Shown here in pieces: positions 52,137 to 60,879 of a stretch of DNA of 64,000 nt. Made by a program: the position numbers and the translations under genes. Positions within the stretch are counted from its first letter, which is position 1, and the number at the start of each line of letters is the position of its first letter. The notes beneath the pieces are model-generated. The model was not told the origin of the DNA, ran no database searches, and saw only the letters and a list, made by a program, of their open reading frames with translations. The stretch is from Poseidonocella sedimentorum (GTDB taxonomy: Bacteria; Pseudomonadota; Alphaproteobacteria; Rhodobacterales; Rhodobacteraceae). The stretch is from NCBI RefSeq assembly GCF_900116005.1, contig NZ_FOYI01000009.1:1-64000 (forward strand), written 5' to 3'.

Positions 52137-53117
52137 TCACATCAGCAGCGCGACGGCGAAAATCAGCACAGGCAGAAGGCCGGCGTCCCGGTTGGCGCGG
52201 AAGAGCCGCAACAGCACGCCCGAATCCTCGGGCGCGAAGCGGCGCAGTTGCCAGACCATATGCGCGCCGATGGCGAGCGGGCCCAGAAGCGCCACCGCCC
52301 GCGCGGCCGCGCTTGCCTCCGCCGTGGCGCCCCAGACGGCGATGGCCATGCCGATCACCGTGAGCGCCGCGAAGCGCCGCAGCCAGCGCGGCGACTCCTT
52401 GCCAAAGAGCCGGGCGGTGGATTTCACCCCGATGAGCGCGTCGTCCTCGGTGTCCTGATGGGCGTAGATCGTGTCGTAAAACAGCGTCCAGGCGATGCCC
52501 GAGAGGTAGAGCACGATGGCGGGCCAGTCGAGCGCCCAGGCATGGGCCGTCCAGGCCAGCAGCGCGCCCCAGTTGAAGGCGATGCCGAGGAAGACCTGAG
52601 GCCACCATGTGAAGCGCTTGGCAAACGGGTAGACCGCGACGGGCAAGAGCGCGAGCACGCCCAACAGGATCGCGGCGCTGCGGTAGGTCAGCAGGATCGC
52701 GCAGGCGGTGAGCGCCTGAAGCGCCATCCAGGCGAGGGCCTGGCGCACCGAAACCGCGCCGGAGGGGATCGGCCGCGAACGGGTGCGGGCGACGCGCCCG
52801 TCGATCTCGCGGTCGGTGATGTCGTTCCATGTGCAGCCCGCGCCGCGCATCAGGAATGCCCCGATGCCGCAGCTCAGCGCGATCCACAGATCGGCCCAGC
52901 CGGCGCGGCCGGTATGGAGCATCGCCAGCAGCAGCCCCCACCAGCAGGGCAGGAGCAGAAGCCACGTCCCGATCGGCCGGTCCGCCCGCGACAGGCGCAG
53001 GTAGGGGCGCAAGGCTTCGGGCGCACGGGTGTCGACCCAGTTGCCGCGGACCGCGTCCGAGACCTGGCCCTCCGGGGCGGTGCGTTCCGTCTCTGGCGCA
53101 TCGGGCGTGGCGGGCAT
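52137..53117 (-). CDS. ubiA: 4-hydroxybenzoate polyprenyltransferase
   Basis: A 326-residue integral membrane prenyltransferase that attaches the polyprenyl tail to 4-hydroxybenzoate in ubiquinone synthesis. Both aspartate motifs are present: NDITDREID (98-106) and YDTIYAHQDTEDD in the second half. About 8-9 helices are visible. ATG 53117 follows GAGG; the longer frame reads through the divergent rsmE gene. The N-terminal 30 residues are proline-rich and polar. Confidence 0.93.
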   Translation of the reverse strand: MPATPDAPETERTAPEGQVSDAVRGNWVDTRAPEALRPYLRLSRADRPIGTWLLLLPCWWGLLLAMLHTGRAGWADLWIALSCGIGAFLMRGAGCTWNDITDREIDGRVARTRSRPIPSGAVSVRQALAWMALQALTACAILLTYRSAAILLGVLALLPVAVYPFAKRFTWWPQVFLGIAFNWGALLAWTAHAWALDWPAIVLYLSGIAWTLFYDTIYAHQDTEDDALIGVKSTARLFGKESPRWLRRFAALTVIGMAIAVWGATAEASAAARAVALLGPLAIGAHMVWQLRRFAPEDSGVLLRLFRANRDAGLLPVLIFAVALLM

Positions 53118-53129
53118 AGAAGGGACCTC

Positions 53130-53855
53130 ATGACACAGGCAAAAGTCAGGCTCTACGTATCGCAGGATCTGGCCGCGGGGCAAACCCTTGCTCTGGGAGC
53201 GGATCAGGCGCGCTATCTCGTGGCGGTGATGCGGCTCGGGGTGGGCGCGCGGATCGCGCTGTTCAACGGGCGCGATGGCGAGTGGTTGGCCGAGCTCACA
53301 GAGGCGGGCAAACGCGGCGCGGCGGCGCGCTGCGTCGCGCAGACGGCCCCGCTTGCGATGCCGCCGGACCTGTGGCTCCTCTTTGCGCCGATCAAGAAGG
53401 CGCGCACCGATTTCATCGTCGAGAAAGCCGCCGAGATGGGCGCGCGCCGGATCGTCCCGGTCCAGACCGACTACACCAATTCCGAGCGCATCCGGCAGGA
53501 CCGGCTGCAGGCCCATGCGGTCGAGGCCGCCGAGCAATGCGGGGGGACGTTTGTCCCGGAGGTGACCGGGCTCGAGAAGCTTGTCCGGCTGCTCGACGAC
53601 TGGCCCGAAGGGCGCAAGCTGATGTTTTGCGACGAGACGCGTGTGGGCGAGGCGGTCGGGTTGGCGGATGCCGCGCCGGGGCCCTGGGCGATTCTCATCG
53701 GGCCGGAAGGGGGCTTTTCACCGCCCGAGCGCGCCCGGCTGGAGGCAGCGCCCTTTGCCCATGTGGTCAGCCTCGGGCCCCGGATCCTCCGCGCCGATAC
53801 GGCGGCGGTCGCGGCGATGACGCTCTGGCAGATGGCCTTGGGGGATTGGCGCTGA
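53130..53855 (+). CDS. rsmE: 16S rRNA (uracil1498-N3)-methyltransferase
   Basis: A 241-residue SPOUT methyltransferase with an N-terminal PUA-like domain and a C-terminal knotted SAM site (LIGPEGGFSPPERARLEA, SLGPRILRADTAAVAAMT). It methylates U1498 of 16S rRNA. The start ATG 53130 is 12 bases from the divergent ubiA start, and its stop overlaps the following gene (TGATG). Confidence 0.94.
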   Translation: MTQAKVRLYVSQDLAAGQTLALGADQARYLVAVMRLGVGARIALFNGRDGEWLAELTEAGKRGAAARCVAQTAPLAMPPDLWLLFAPIKKARTDFIVEKAAEMGARRIVPVQTDYTNSERIRQDRLQAHAVEAAEQCGGTFVPEVTGLEKLVRLLDDWPEGRKLMFCDETRVGEAVGLADAAPGPWAILIGPEGGFSPPERARLEAAPFAHVVSLGPRILRADTAAVAAMTLWQMALGDWR

Positions 53856-54361
53856 TGTTCCGGCCCGAGGCGATGGCGCAGATCAAACGCTGGCGCGAGG
53901 TGCTGGCGGGCACCGCGCTGGTGGTGCTGGGGCTCTTTTGGGCCATTGGCCGCGTCGGCCTGTTGAGCTGGGTCGGCTGGGGTCTCGTGCTCCTCGGTGT
54001 CGCGCTCGGCTTTGCTGGCATACAGCGAGCACGGTTCTTCCGGGCCACCGGCGGGCCCGGTGTGGTCGATCTCGACGAGGGGCAGGTGACCTACCTCGGC
54101 CCGGTGAGCGGCGGGGCCGTGGCGCTGCGCAGCCTCAGCCGGCTCGACCTCGACCCCTCGGGCCATCCGGCGCAGTGGGTGCTCTACCAGCCGGGACAGC
54201 CCGCGCTTCACATTCCGGTGAACGCGACCGGCGCCGAGGCACTGTTCGACGCCTTCGCCACCCTGCCGGGGCTGCGCACGGAGCGCATGCTCGCCGAGCT
54301 CAAGGCCGGGCGGGGCCGGGTCGTCACGATCTGGACCGCTACACACTACCGGCTACATTGA
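53855..54361 (+). CDS. conserved membrane protein of unknown function
   Basis: A 168-residue protein: a charged N-terminus, two hydrophobic helices (about 16-33 and 37-53), then a soluble domain (VDLDEGQVTYLGPVSG, LPGLRTERMLAELKAG). The start overlaps the rsmE stop by one base, so it is probably translated with it. A later frame inside rsmE is a shadow. I recognise the rsmE-adjacent position as common in Rhodobacteraceae, without a known function. Confidence 0.75.
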   Translation: MFRPEAMAQIKRWREVLAGTALVVLGLFWAIGRVGLLSWVGWGLVLLGVALGFAGIQRARFFRATGGPGVVDLDEGQVTYLGPVSGGAVALRSLSRLDLDPSGHPAQWVLYQPGQPALHIPVNATGAEALFDAFATLPGLRTERMLAELKAGRGRVVTIWTATHYRLH

Positions 54362-54484
54362 CACCCGCGCGGTTTCGCACCAACTGTTGGCCCCGTTGCC
54401 CGGCCCGGTGCCGGAGCGATGCCCGCCTGAGGGCGCAAAGTGAACCGCGCCCGCCGGGGCGTGACGGAAGCGGAGACGAACCCG

Positions 54485-55855
54485 ATGTCCATTCCCCAGT
54501 CTGGCGGCGGCCTGATCGAGCACCCCTCACAGCTCGCCGAATATCTCGCCGCGGGATGCAAGCCCAAGGCCGGCTGGCGGATCGGGACGGAGCACGAGAA
54601 GTTCGGCTACTGCAAGGACACGCTTGAGCCGCTCCCCTATGAGGGCACGCGCTCGATCCGGACGATCCTCGAGGGCCTGCGCGATCGCCACGGCTGGGCG
54701 CCGGTGGACGAGGGCGGCAAGATCATCGGCCTGACCAAGGGCGGGGCGAACATATCGCTGGAGCCGGGCGGGCAGCTGGAGCTGTCGGGCGCGCCGCTGG
54801 AGACGATCCACGAGACCTGCGACGAGGTCAACGCGCACCTCGCCGACGTCAAGGACATCACCGACGAGATCGGCGCCGGCTTCATCGGGCTTGGCGCGGC
54901 CCCGATCTGGACCCACGAGCAGATGCCGCTGATGCCCAAGGGGCGTTACAAGCTCATGGACGGCTACATGCAAAAGGTCGGGACGATGGGCCGCGTGATG
55001 ATGCGGCGGACCTGCACGGTGCAGGTCAATCTCGATTTCTCGACCGAGGCGGACATGGTGCAGAAGATGCGCGTGGCGCTGGCGCTGCAGCCGGTGGCCG
55101 CGGCGCTCTTTGCCAACTCTCCGTTTTTCGAAGGCCAGCCGAACGGGCACAAATCCTGGCGCAGCCGGGTCTGGCGCGATCTCGATCCCGCCCGGACGGG
55201 GATGCTGCCCTTTGTCTTCGACGAGGGGTTCGGCTTCGAGGCCTGGGTCGAATACGCGCTCGATGTGCCGATGTATTTCGTCTACCGCGATGGGGTCTAT
55301 GTTGACGCGCTGGGGCAATCCTTCCGCGATTTCCTCAAGGGCGAGCTGCCGGCGCTGCCCGGCGAGAAACCGACGCTGAGCGATTGGGCCGATCATCTCA
55401 CGACGATCTTCCCCGAGGCGCGGCTGAAGAAATTCATCGAGATGCGCGGCGCCGATGGCGGCCCGTGGCGCAGGCTCTGCGCGCTGCCGGCGTTCTGGGT
55501 CGGGCTGACCTATGACCAGGCGGCGCTCGATGCGGCGTGGGATCTGGTCAAGGGTTGGGATGCGCAGACGCGTGAGGCGCTGCGGGTGGCGGCGTCGGTG
55601 GACGGGCTTCAGGCGAAGGTCGGAACGATCGACATGCTGGAGCTGGCGCGCGAGGCGGTGGCGATTTCGGAACAGGGCCTGCGGGCGCGGGCGCGGCCCG
55701 GCTCGGGCGGGCTGGTGCCGGACGAGACGCATTTCCTCAACGCGCTGAAAGAGAGCCTCGAGACGGGCATGTCCCCGGCCGATGAGCTGCTGGCGCGCTA
55801 CGGCGGCGATTGGGGCGGCGATCTTACCCGGATTTACGACGACTATTCCTATTGA
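54485..55855 (+). CDS. gshA: glutamate-cysteine ligase (plant/alphaproteobacterial type)
   Basis: A 456-residue ATP-dependent ligase that makes gamma-glutamylcysteine, the first step to glutathione. The pattern WRIGTEHEKFGYCKDT, ISLEPGGQLELSGAPLETIH, MRRTCTVQVNLDFS and LPAFWVGLTYD is that of the alphaproteobacterial/plant GshA, different from the E. coli enzyme. ATG 54485 is chosen; a GTG 15 codons earlier gives only arginine-rich additions. The dispersed repeat follows its stop. Confidence 0.94.
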   Translation: MSIPQSGGGLIEHPSQLAEYLAAGCKPKAGWRIGTEHEKFGYCKDTLEPLPYEGTRSIRTILEGLRDRHGWAPVDEGGKIIGLTKGGANISLEPGGQLELSGAPLETIHETCDEVNAHLADVKDITDEIGAGFIGLGAAPIWTHEQMPLMPKGRYKLMDGYMQKVGTMGRVMMRRTCTVQVNLDFSTEADMVQKMRVALALQPVAAALFANSPFFEGQPNGHKSWRSRVWRDLDPARTGMLPFVFDEGFGFEAWVEYALDVPMYFVYRDGVYVDALGQSFRDFLKGELPALPGEKPTLSDWADHLTTIFPEARLKKFIEMRGADGGPWRRLCALPAFWVGLTYDQAALDAAWDLVKGWDAQTREALRVAASVDGLQAKVGTIDMLELAREAVAISEQGLRARARPGSGGLVPDETHFLNALKESLETGMSPADELLARYGGDWGGDLTRIYDDYSY

Positions 55856-55858
55856 TCT

Positions 55859-55888
55859 TGTCAAAATGAGCGCCTTGCAGGCGCAAGC
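55859..55888. repeat. dispersed intergenic repeat, copy 2
   Basis: TGTCAAAATGAGCGCCTTGC followed by AGGCGCAAGC, a near copy of 44936-44963 and again directly after a gene end (gshA). The GCGCC/GGCGC stem may serve as a transcription end or RNA-processing signal. Confidence 0.6.
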
Positions 55889-56019
55889 TCATCTCTCGCG
55901 CCGCGGCCTTTGGCCGATGCGCTCGGGTTGGCGCTTGTGGCTGGGGCGGGGCGATGCACCGACTTGCCGCCCGTGGCGCGCGCTCCTATAAGGCGGGCAA
56001 GGCAGGCAAGGAGAGTGGG

Positions 56020-56961
56020 ATGGGCTTCAGCCAGAGGCATTTGCTCGGGATAGAGCCGCTCCGGCCTGCGGATATCGACTGCATTCTGGACCTTGCCGAA
56101 CGCTATGTCGATCTCAACCGGGCGGCCTCCAAACATGGCGAGGCTTTGGCTGGGCTCACCCAGATCAACATGTTCTTCGAGGCGTCGACGCGCACGCAGG
56201 CGAGTTTCGAGCTTGCGGGCAAGCGGCTCGGCGCGGATGTGATGAACATGGCGATGCAGGCGTCGTCGCTCAAGAAGGGCGAGACGCTGATCGACACGGC
56301 GCTGACGCTCAACGCGATGCACCCTGATCTTCTGGTGGTGCGCCATCCGCAGTCAGGGGCGGTGGATCTTCTGGCGCAGAAGGTGAATTGCGCGGTTTTG
56401 AATGCGGGCGACGGGCGGCATGAGCACCCGACGCAGGCGCTGCTCGATGCGCTGACGATCCGGCGCGCGAAGGGGCGTCTGCACCGGCTGAACATCGCGA
56501 TTTGCGGCGATATCGCGCATTCGCGGGTGGCGCGGTCGAATATCCTGTTGCTTGGCAAGATGGAGAACCGGGTGCGGCTCGTGGGCCCGCCGACGCTGAT
56601 GCCCGCGGGGATTTCGGAGTTCGGGGTCGAGGTCTATGAGGACATGGAGGCGGGGCTCAGGGACGTGGATGTGGTCATGATGCTGCGGCTCCAGAAGGAG
56701 CGGATGGACGGCGGGTTCATTCCGTCCGAGCGCGAGTATTACCATCGCTTCGGCCTCAATTCCGCCAAGCTTGCAGCCGCCAAGGCGGATGCGATCGTCA
56801 TGCATCCGGGGCCGATGAACCGGGGTGTGGAGATCGACGGTGAGATCGCCGATGACATCAACCGTTCGGTCATTCAGGAACAGGTCGAGATGGGGGTCGC
56901 GGTGCGGATGGCGGCGATGGATCTGCTGGCTCAGGGCTTGCGCAGGGAGGCGATGGGATGA
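56020..56961 (+). CDS. pyrB: aspartate carbamoyltransferase catalytic subunit
   Basis: A 313-residue ATCase chain with carbamoyl-phosphate site [21 protein letters not shown], the swapped SSLKKGETL loop and the C-terminal [15 protein letters not shown] 56020 has AAGGAG seven bases upstream; the longer in-frame opening lacks one. No pyrI is present. Its stop overlaps the next gene (ATGA), and a degenerate dihydroorotase follows, as in pyrBC' operons where the two proteins form one holoenzyme. Confidence 0.95.
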   Translation: MGFSQRHLLGIEPLRPADIDCILDLAERYVDLNRAASKHGEALAGLTQINMFFEASTRTQASFELAGKRLGADVMNMAMQASSLKKGETLIDTALTLNAMHPDLLVVRHPQSGAVDLLAQKVNCAVLNAGDGRHEHPTQALLDALTIRRAKGRLHRLNIAICGDIAHSRVARSNILLLGKMENRVRLVGPPTLMPAGISEFGVEVYEDMEAGLRDVDVVMMLRLQKERMDGGFIPSEREYYHRFGLNSAKLAAAKADAIVMHPGPMNRGVEIDGEIADDINRSVIQEQVEMGVAVRMAAMDLLAQGLRREAMG

Positions 56962-57497
56962 CGGAGGGGCTGGAAATCCCGGCGCTGGAGGCGGGCGTTG
57001 TGCGGGTGTTTTCGCTGTCGATGGATGAGGCCGAGGCTGCGGCGCTCAAGGGCGATGCGGCGCGGCTGGAGGCGGCGCTTGGGGCGCCGGTCGAGGATCC
57101 CAAGTGGGTCGAGGTTCTGGCGGTGGCCGATCTCGAGGGGCTTGGGCTTGCGGGGTATCTTGCCGAGGGGCAGGGCATTGCGCCGGAGACCCTGGCGCCG
57201 GATCGGGCGCGGCTGAACGCGCTGGAGGGGCATGTGATGCTGGTGATGTCGCCGGCTTTCGGCGGCGCGCCGGTCTCGCTGGCGCCTGCGTCCGCGGTCA
57301 CGCTGGTCGGGGTCTATTCCGAGACGCGGCCCGAGGTGCGGTTTGAGGAGTTGCCCGCGGGATCGACCAAGGGGAATTTGGCCGGCCCGGGCGGGCGCGG
57401 GCCCGCGCCGGCCACTGGCGCCGGGCGCTGGATTTTTTGGGGCGCGCTGGCGCTGGTGCTTCTGTTGGCGCTCGGCTGGGCGCTTTGGGGGCGATGA
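56958..57497 (+). CDS. conserved protein with C-terminal membrane helix, between pyrB and dihydroorotase homologue
   Basis: A 179-residue protein, acidic and alanine-rich, with one C-terminal transmembrane helix ([20 protein letters not shown]) after a Gly/Pro linker. Its start overlaps the pyrB stop and its stop overlaps the next start, so three genes are translationally coupled. No family recognised. A C-tail anchor suggests a cytoplasmic domain held at the membrane. Confidence 0.8.
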   Translation: MTEGLEIPALEAGVVRVFSLSMDEAEAAALKGDAARLEAALGAPVEDPKWVEVLAVADLEGLGLAGYLAEGQGIAPETLAPDRARLNALEGHVMLVMSPAFGGAPVSLAPASAVTLVGVYSETRPEVRFEELPAGSTKGNLAGPGGRGPAPATGAGRWIFWGALALVLLLALGWALWGR

Positions 57498-58783
57498 TGC
57501 GCAGCGTGTTCATCAATGCCCGTCTCGTAGACCCGGAGGCCGGCACCGTGGCGCGCGGCGCGCTGGAGGTCGAGGACGGGCGGATCGTCCGGCGGATCGA
57601 GGGCGAAGTCGCGCCGGACGGGGGCGAGGTGATCGACTGCGGCGGCAAGTGTCTTGCGCCGGGGATCGTCGATCTTGGCGTCAAGGTCTGCGAGCCGGGC
57701 GAGCGCCACAAGGAAAGCTACCGGACGGCGGGCCTCGCGGCCGCGGCGGGCGGGGTCACGACCATGATCACGCGCCCCGATACCTTGCCCGCGATCGACA
57801 CGCCCGAGACACTCGAATTCGTCACCCGGCGCGCCAATGAGGAGGCGCCGGTCCGCGTGCTGTGCATGGCGGCGCTGACCAAGGGGCGCGAGGGGCGCGA
57901 GATGACGGAGATCGGGTTTCTGCTCGATGCCGGCGCGGTGGCCTTCACCGATTGCGACCGGGTCGTGTCCGATACAAAGGTGCTCTCACGCGCACTGACC
58001 TATGCGCGCAGCCTCGGGGCGTTGGTGATCGGCCATCCACAGGATCCGGGCCTTTCGGCGGGCGCGGCGGCCACCTCCGGCAAATTCGCCTCGCTGCGCG
58101 GGCTGCCCGCCGTCTCACCCATGGCCGAACGCATGGCGCTCGACCGGGACATTGCGCTGATCGAGATGACCGGGGCGCGTTACCACGCCGATCAGATCAC
58201 GACCGCGCGCGCCTTGCCCGCCTTGGCGCGCGCCAAGGCGAACGGGCTCGACGTCACTGCCGGGACCTCGATCCACCACCTGACGCTCAATGAATTCGAT
58301 GTGGCCGACTACCGCACCTTCTTCAAGCTCAAGCCGCCGCTGCGCGCGGAGGCTGACCGGCTGGCGGTGGTCGAGGCGCTGCGCTCGGGGCTCATTGACG
58401 TGATCTCCTCGATGCACACGCCGCAGGACGAGGAGAGCAAACGCCTGCCGTTCGAGATGGCCGCGAGCGGGGCCGTGGGGCTGGAGACCTTGCTGCCCGC
58501 GGCGATGCGGCTGCACCATTCGGATGGGATCGAGCTGCCGACGCTGTTCCGCGCGCTCTCGCTCAATCCGGCGCGGCGGCTCGGGCTCGACTGCGGGCAT
58601 CTGGGCGCCGGGGCGCCGGCTGATCTGGTCCTGTTCGATCCCGATGCGCCCTTCGTGCTGGATCGCTGGACGATGCTGTCGAAATCCAAGAACACACCGT
58701 TTGACGGCGCGCGGCTGCAGGGGCGCGTTTTGGGCACATGGGTTGCGGGGCGCGCTGTGCACGGGGAGATGACCGATGCCTGA
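57494..58783 (+). CDS. dihydroorotase-like protein lacking zinc-ligand histidines (pseudo-DHOase, PyrC'/PyrX type)
   Basis: A 429-residue amidohydrolase-fold protein resembling type I dihydroorotases ([56 protein letters not shown]). The metal motif D-x-H-x-H is changed: Gly62 and Lys64 replace the two histidines in VDLGVKV. The late catalytic ATDHAPH region reads ISSMHTPQ. Catalysis is therefore unlikely. Pseudomonas PyrC' is a comparable inactive homologue required for ATCase assembly. Of two adjacent ATGs (57494, 57497) the first is used. A real dihydroorotase should be elsewhere. Confidence 0.88.
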   Translation: MMRSVFINARLVDPEAGTVARGALEVEDGRIVRRIEGEVAPDGGEVIDCGGKCLAPGIVDLGVKVCEPGERHKESYRTAGLAAAAGGVTTMITRPDTLPAIDTPETLEFVTRRANEEAPVRVLCMAALTKGREGREMTEIGFLLDAGAVAFTDCDRVVSDTKVLSRALTYARSLGALVIGHPQDPGLSAGAAATSGKFASLRGLPAVSPMAERMALDRDIALIEMTGARYHADQITTARALPALARAKANGLDVTAGTSIHHLTLNEFDVADYRTFFKLKPPLRAEADRLAVVEALRSGLIDVISSMHTPQDEESKRLPFEMAASGAVGLETLLPAAMRLHHSDGIELPTLFRALSLNPARRLGLDCGHLGAGAPADLVLFDPDAPFVLDRWTMLSKSKNTPFDGARLQGRVLGTWVAGRAVHGEMTDA

Positions 58784-59381
58784 GTTTGTCTCTCCGCCGC
58801 TTGTCCTCATCGCCGCCGCGGTGCTGGGCTACCTACTGGGTTCGATCCCCTTCGGCGTGCTGCTCGCACGGCTCTTCGGGCTGGGCGATCTGCGCAAGGT
58901 CGGCTCGGGCAACATCGGCGCGACTAACGTGCTGCGGACGGGCAACAAGCCAGCGGCGGCGGCCACGCTCCTGCTCGATGGCGGCAAGGGGGCGGTGGCG
59001 GTGCTCATCGCCCGTGCCGTCGCGGCGGAGGATGCGGCGCAGATTGCCGGATTCGCGGCCTTCCTCGGCCACTGCTTCCCGGTCTGGCTCGGCTTTCGCG
59101 GCGGCAAGGGCGTGGCCACCTTCCTCGGCCTCTGGCTCGCGCTGAGCTGGCCCTTGGGGCTCGCCTGCTGCGCCACCTGGCTCGCCACGGCACTGATCGC
59201 GCGGATCTCCTCGCTCTCGGCGCTGGTGGCCACGGCGGCCTCGGTCCTCTGGGCGCTGGTCTTCGGTTATGGGGCGGGCGTCGTGCTTGCGCTGGCCCTC
59301 GCCGCGCTGGTCTTCTGGCGCCACGCGGACAACATCGCGCGGCTGCGGGCTGGCACAGAGCCGCGCATCGGCGAAAGGTAG
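58776..59381 (+). CDS. plsY: acyl-phosphate:glycerol-3-phosphate acyltransferase
   Basis: A 201-residue membrane acyltransferase with the three PlsY motifs: [11 protein letters not shown] with [25 protein letters not shown] following LLLDGGK, and [12 protein letters not shown]. It makes lysophosphatidate from acyl phosphate and glycerol-3-phosphate, the first step of phospholipid synthesis. Its start overlaps the end of the pseudo-dihydroorotase gene by eight bases. Confidence 0.95.
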   Translation: MPEFVSPPLVLIAAAVLGYLLGSIPFGVLLARLFGLGDLRKVGSGNIGATNVLRTGNKPAAAATLLLDGGKGAVAVLIARAVAAEDAAQIAGFAAFLGHCFPVWLGFRGGKGVATFLGLWLALSWPLGLACCATWLATALIARISSLSALVATAASVLWALVFGYGAGVVLALALAALVFWRHADNIARLRAGTEPRIGER

Positions 59382-59427
59382 GGCGCCCGTGTTGGACAGC
59401 CCGGACAGAGGGGCCTACGCTCCGACC

Positions 59428-60258
59428 ATGGAATCACCGATGGACGCGGACACGGCGCTGGCTCTGCTCGACTGGCAGATCGACCTCGGCGCGACCGAGG
59501 CGATCGCCGACGCGCCGGTCAACCGCTTCGAGCTGGATCCCCGCCCGGCGAAACCGACCTCGAGCCCGTCGCCGCAACACGCCGTCGATCGGGGCGCAGA
59601 CCCTTCAGCGGCGGCACGGGCCGCGCGCCCTCAACCCGTCAGCGCCCCCGGTCCCGATCCGGTCCAGGCCGCCCGCGAGGCGGCCCGCGCCGCCGGAGAC
59701 CTCGATGGTCTCCGCGCGGCGCTCCTTGCCTACCCGCATTGCGATCTGAAGAAGGGCGCGCGCAACCTCGTCTTTGCCGATGGTGCCCCGGATGCGCGCG
59801 TCATGATCATCGGCGAGGCTCCCGGGCGGGAGGAGGACGCGCGCGGGCTGCCTTTCGTCGGCCGCGAGGGCCAGTTGCTGGACCGGATGTTCGCCGCCAT
59901 CGGCATGGGCCGCACCGAGGGCGCGCCGCTCTACATCACCAATGTCATCCCCTGGCGCCCGCCGCAGAGCCGCGATCCCAAACCCGAAGAGATCGCCATG
60001 ATGCTCCCCTTCATGCAGCGCCACGTGGAGCTCGTCGCACCCGACGTCGTGGTGCTGATGGGCAATATTTCATGTCAGGCCGGGCTTGGCCGGCGGGGAA
60101 TCGCCCGGCTGCGCGGCGGATGGACAACCGCCTATGGCCGCGACGCCTTGCCGATGTTTCCCCCTGCCTATCTACTGAGCAACCCGCATGCAAAACGGGA
60201 TGCGTGGCAAGATTTACTGGCCCTCCAGGCGCGGCTCGCCACCGGGAACACCCCATGA
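59428..60258 (+). CDS. uracil-DNA glycosylase, family 4-like, without iron-sulfur cysteines
   Basis: A 276-residue protein. The C-terminal 180 residues form a uracil-DNA glycosylase fold with motif A GEAPGREEDARGLPFVG (129-145) and the family 4-like stretch TNVIPWRPPQSRDPKPEE. Only two cysteines exist (105, 216), so the four-cysteine cluster is absent. Motif B, usually HPAYLL, reads FPPAYLL (244-250). The N-terminal 90 residues are Pro/Ala-rich and disordered. ATG 59428 is used; GTG 59389 with AAAGG upstream is a plausible longer start. Its stop overlaps the moaB start. Confidence 0.85.
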   Translation: MESPMDADTALALLDWQIDLGATEAIADAPVNRFELDPRPAKPTSSPSPQHAVDRGADPSAAARAARPQPVSAPGPDPVQAAREAARAAGDLDGLRAALLAYPHCDLKKGARNLVFADGAPDARVMIIGEAPGREEDARGLPFVGREGQLLDRMFAAIGMGRTEGAPLYITNVIPWRPPQSRDPKPEEIAMMLPFMQRHVELVAPDVVVLMGNISCQAGLGRRGIARLRGGWTTAYGRDALPMFPPAYLLSNPHAKRDAWQDLLALQARLATGNTP

Positions 60259-60797
60259 GCAGGATCGACGAGACGCGCCCTTTCCTGCCGGTCCGCATCG
60301 CGGTGCTGACCGTGTCCGACAGCCGCAGCCTCGCCGAGGATCGCTCGGGCGATACGCTGGTCGACAGGCTGCAAACAGCGGGCCACCAGCTCGCGGCGCG
60401 CGCGATCCTGCCCGATGAGCGCGCCGATATCGCCGCGCAGCTGCGCAGCTGGATCGCCGATCCGGACATAGACGTGATCCTCAGCACTGGCGGCACCGGG
60501 CTGACCGGCCGCGATGTGACCGTCGAGGCCCACCGCGATGTCTATGAGAAGGAGATCGACGCTTTCGGCACGGTCTTCACCATGGTGAGCCACGCCAAGA
60601 TCGGCACCAGCGCGGTGCAATCGCGCGCCACCGGCGGCGTCGCGGGCGGCACCTATCTCTTCGCGCTGCCGGGCAGCCCCGGCGCCTGCCGCGATGCCTG
60701 GGACGAGATTCTCAAGCCGCAACTCGACTATCGACATAGACCGTGCAATTTTGTCGAGATCATGCCACGCTTGGACGAACACCTGCGCCGCAAGTAG
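60255..60797 (+). CDS. moaB: molybdenum cofactor biosynthesis protein B
   Basis: A 180-residue MogA/MoaB-family protein: VLTVSDSRSLAEDRSGDTL, the ISTGGTG-type motif as VILSTGGTGLTGRD, and FALPGSPGACRDAWDEI. Family members adenylylate molybdopterin before metal insertion. The start ATG overlaps the glycosylase stop (ATGA). No other cofactor genes are in the window. Confidence 0.93.
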   Translation: MSRIDETRPFLPVRIAVLTVSDSRSLAEDRSGDTLVDRLQTAGHQLAARAILPDERADIAAQLRSWIADPDIDVILSTGGTGLTGRDVTVEAHRDVYEKEIDAFGTVFTMVSHAKIGTSAVQSRATGGVAGGTYLFALPGSPGACRDAWDEILKPQLDYRHRPCNFVEIMPRLDEHLRRK

Positions 60798-60818
60798 CGG
60801 TTTCGTGTTTAGCCAGGA

Positions 60819-60829
60819 GGGATAATCCC
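60819..60829. promoter_or_regulatory. palindrome upstream of the RND efflux operon
   Basis: GGGATAATCCC is an 11-base perfect palindrome (GGGAT/ATCCC around one A) 50 bases before the RND adaptor start and within the 82-base moaB-adaptor gap. It could be an operator for a local repressor. Very tentative. Confidence 0.3.
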
Positions 60830-60879
60830 CTCTAAGCAGAAGCTTGAGACAAAAGTAAACTTCGAGGAGCGGCGCGGCG

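Noticed and set aside
57494-58783. Active dihydroorotase
   Set aside because: The metal-binding D-x-H-x-H motif and the late catalytic Asp-His region are not present.
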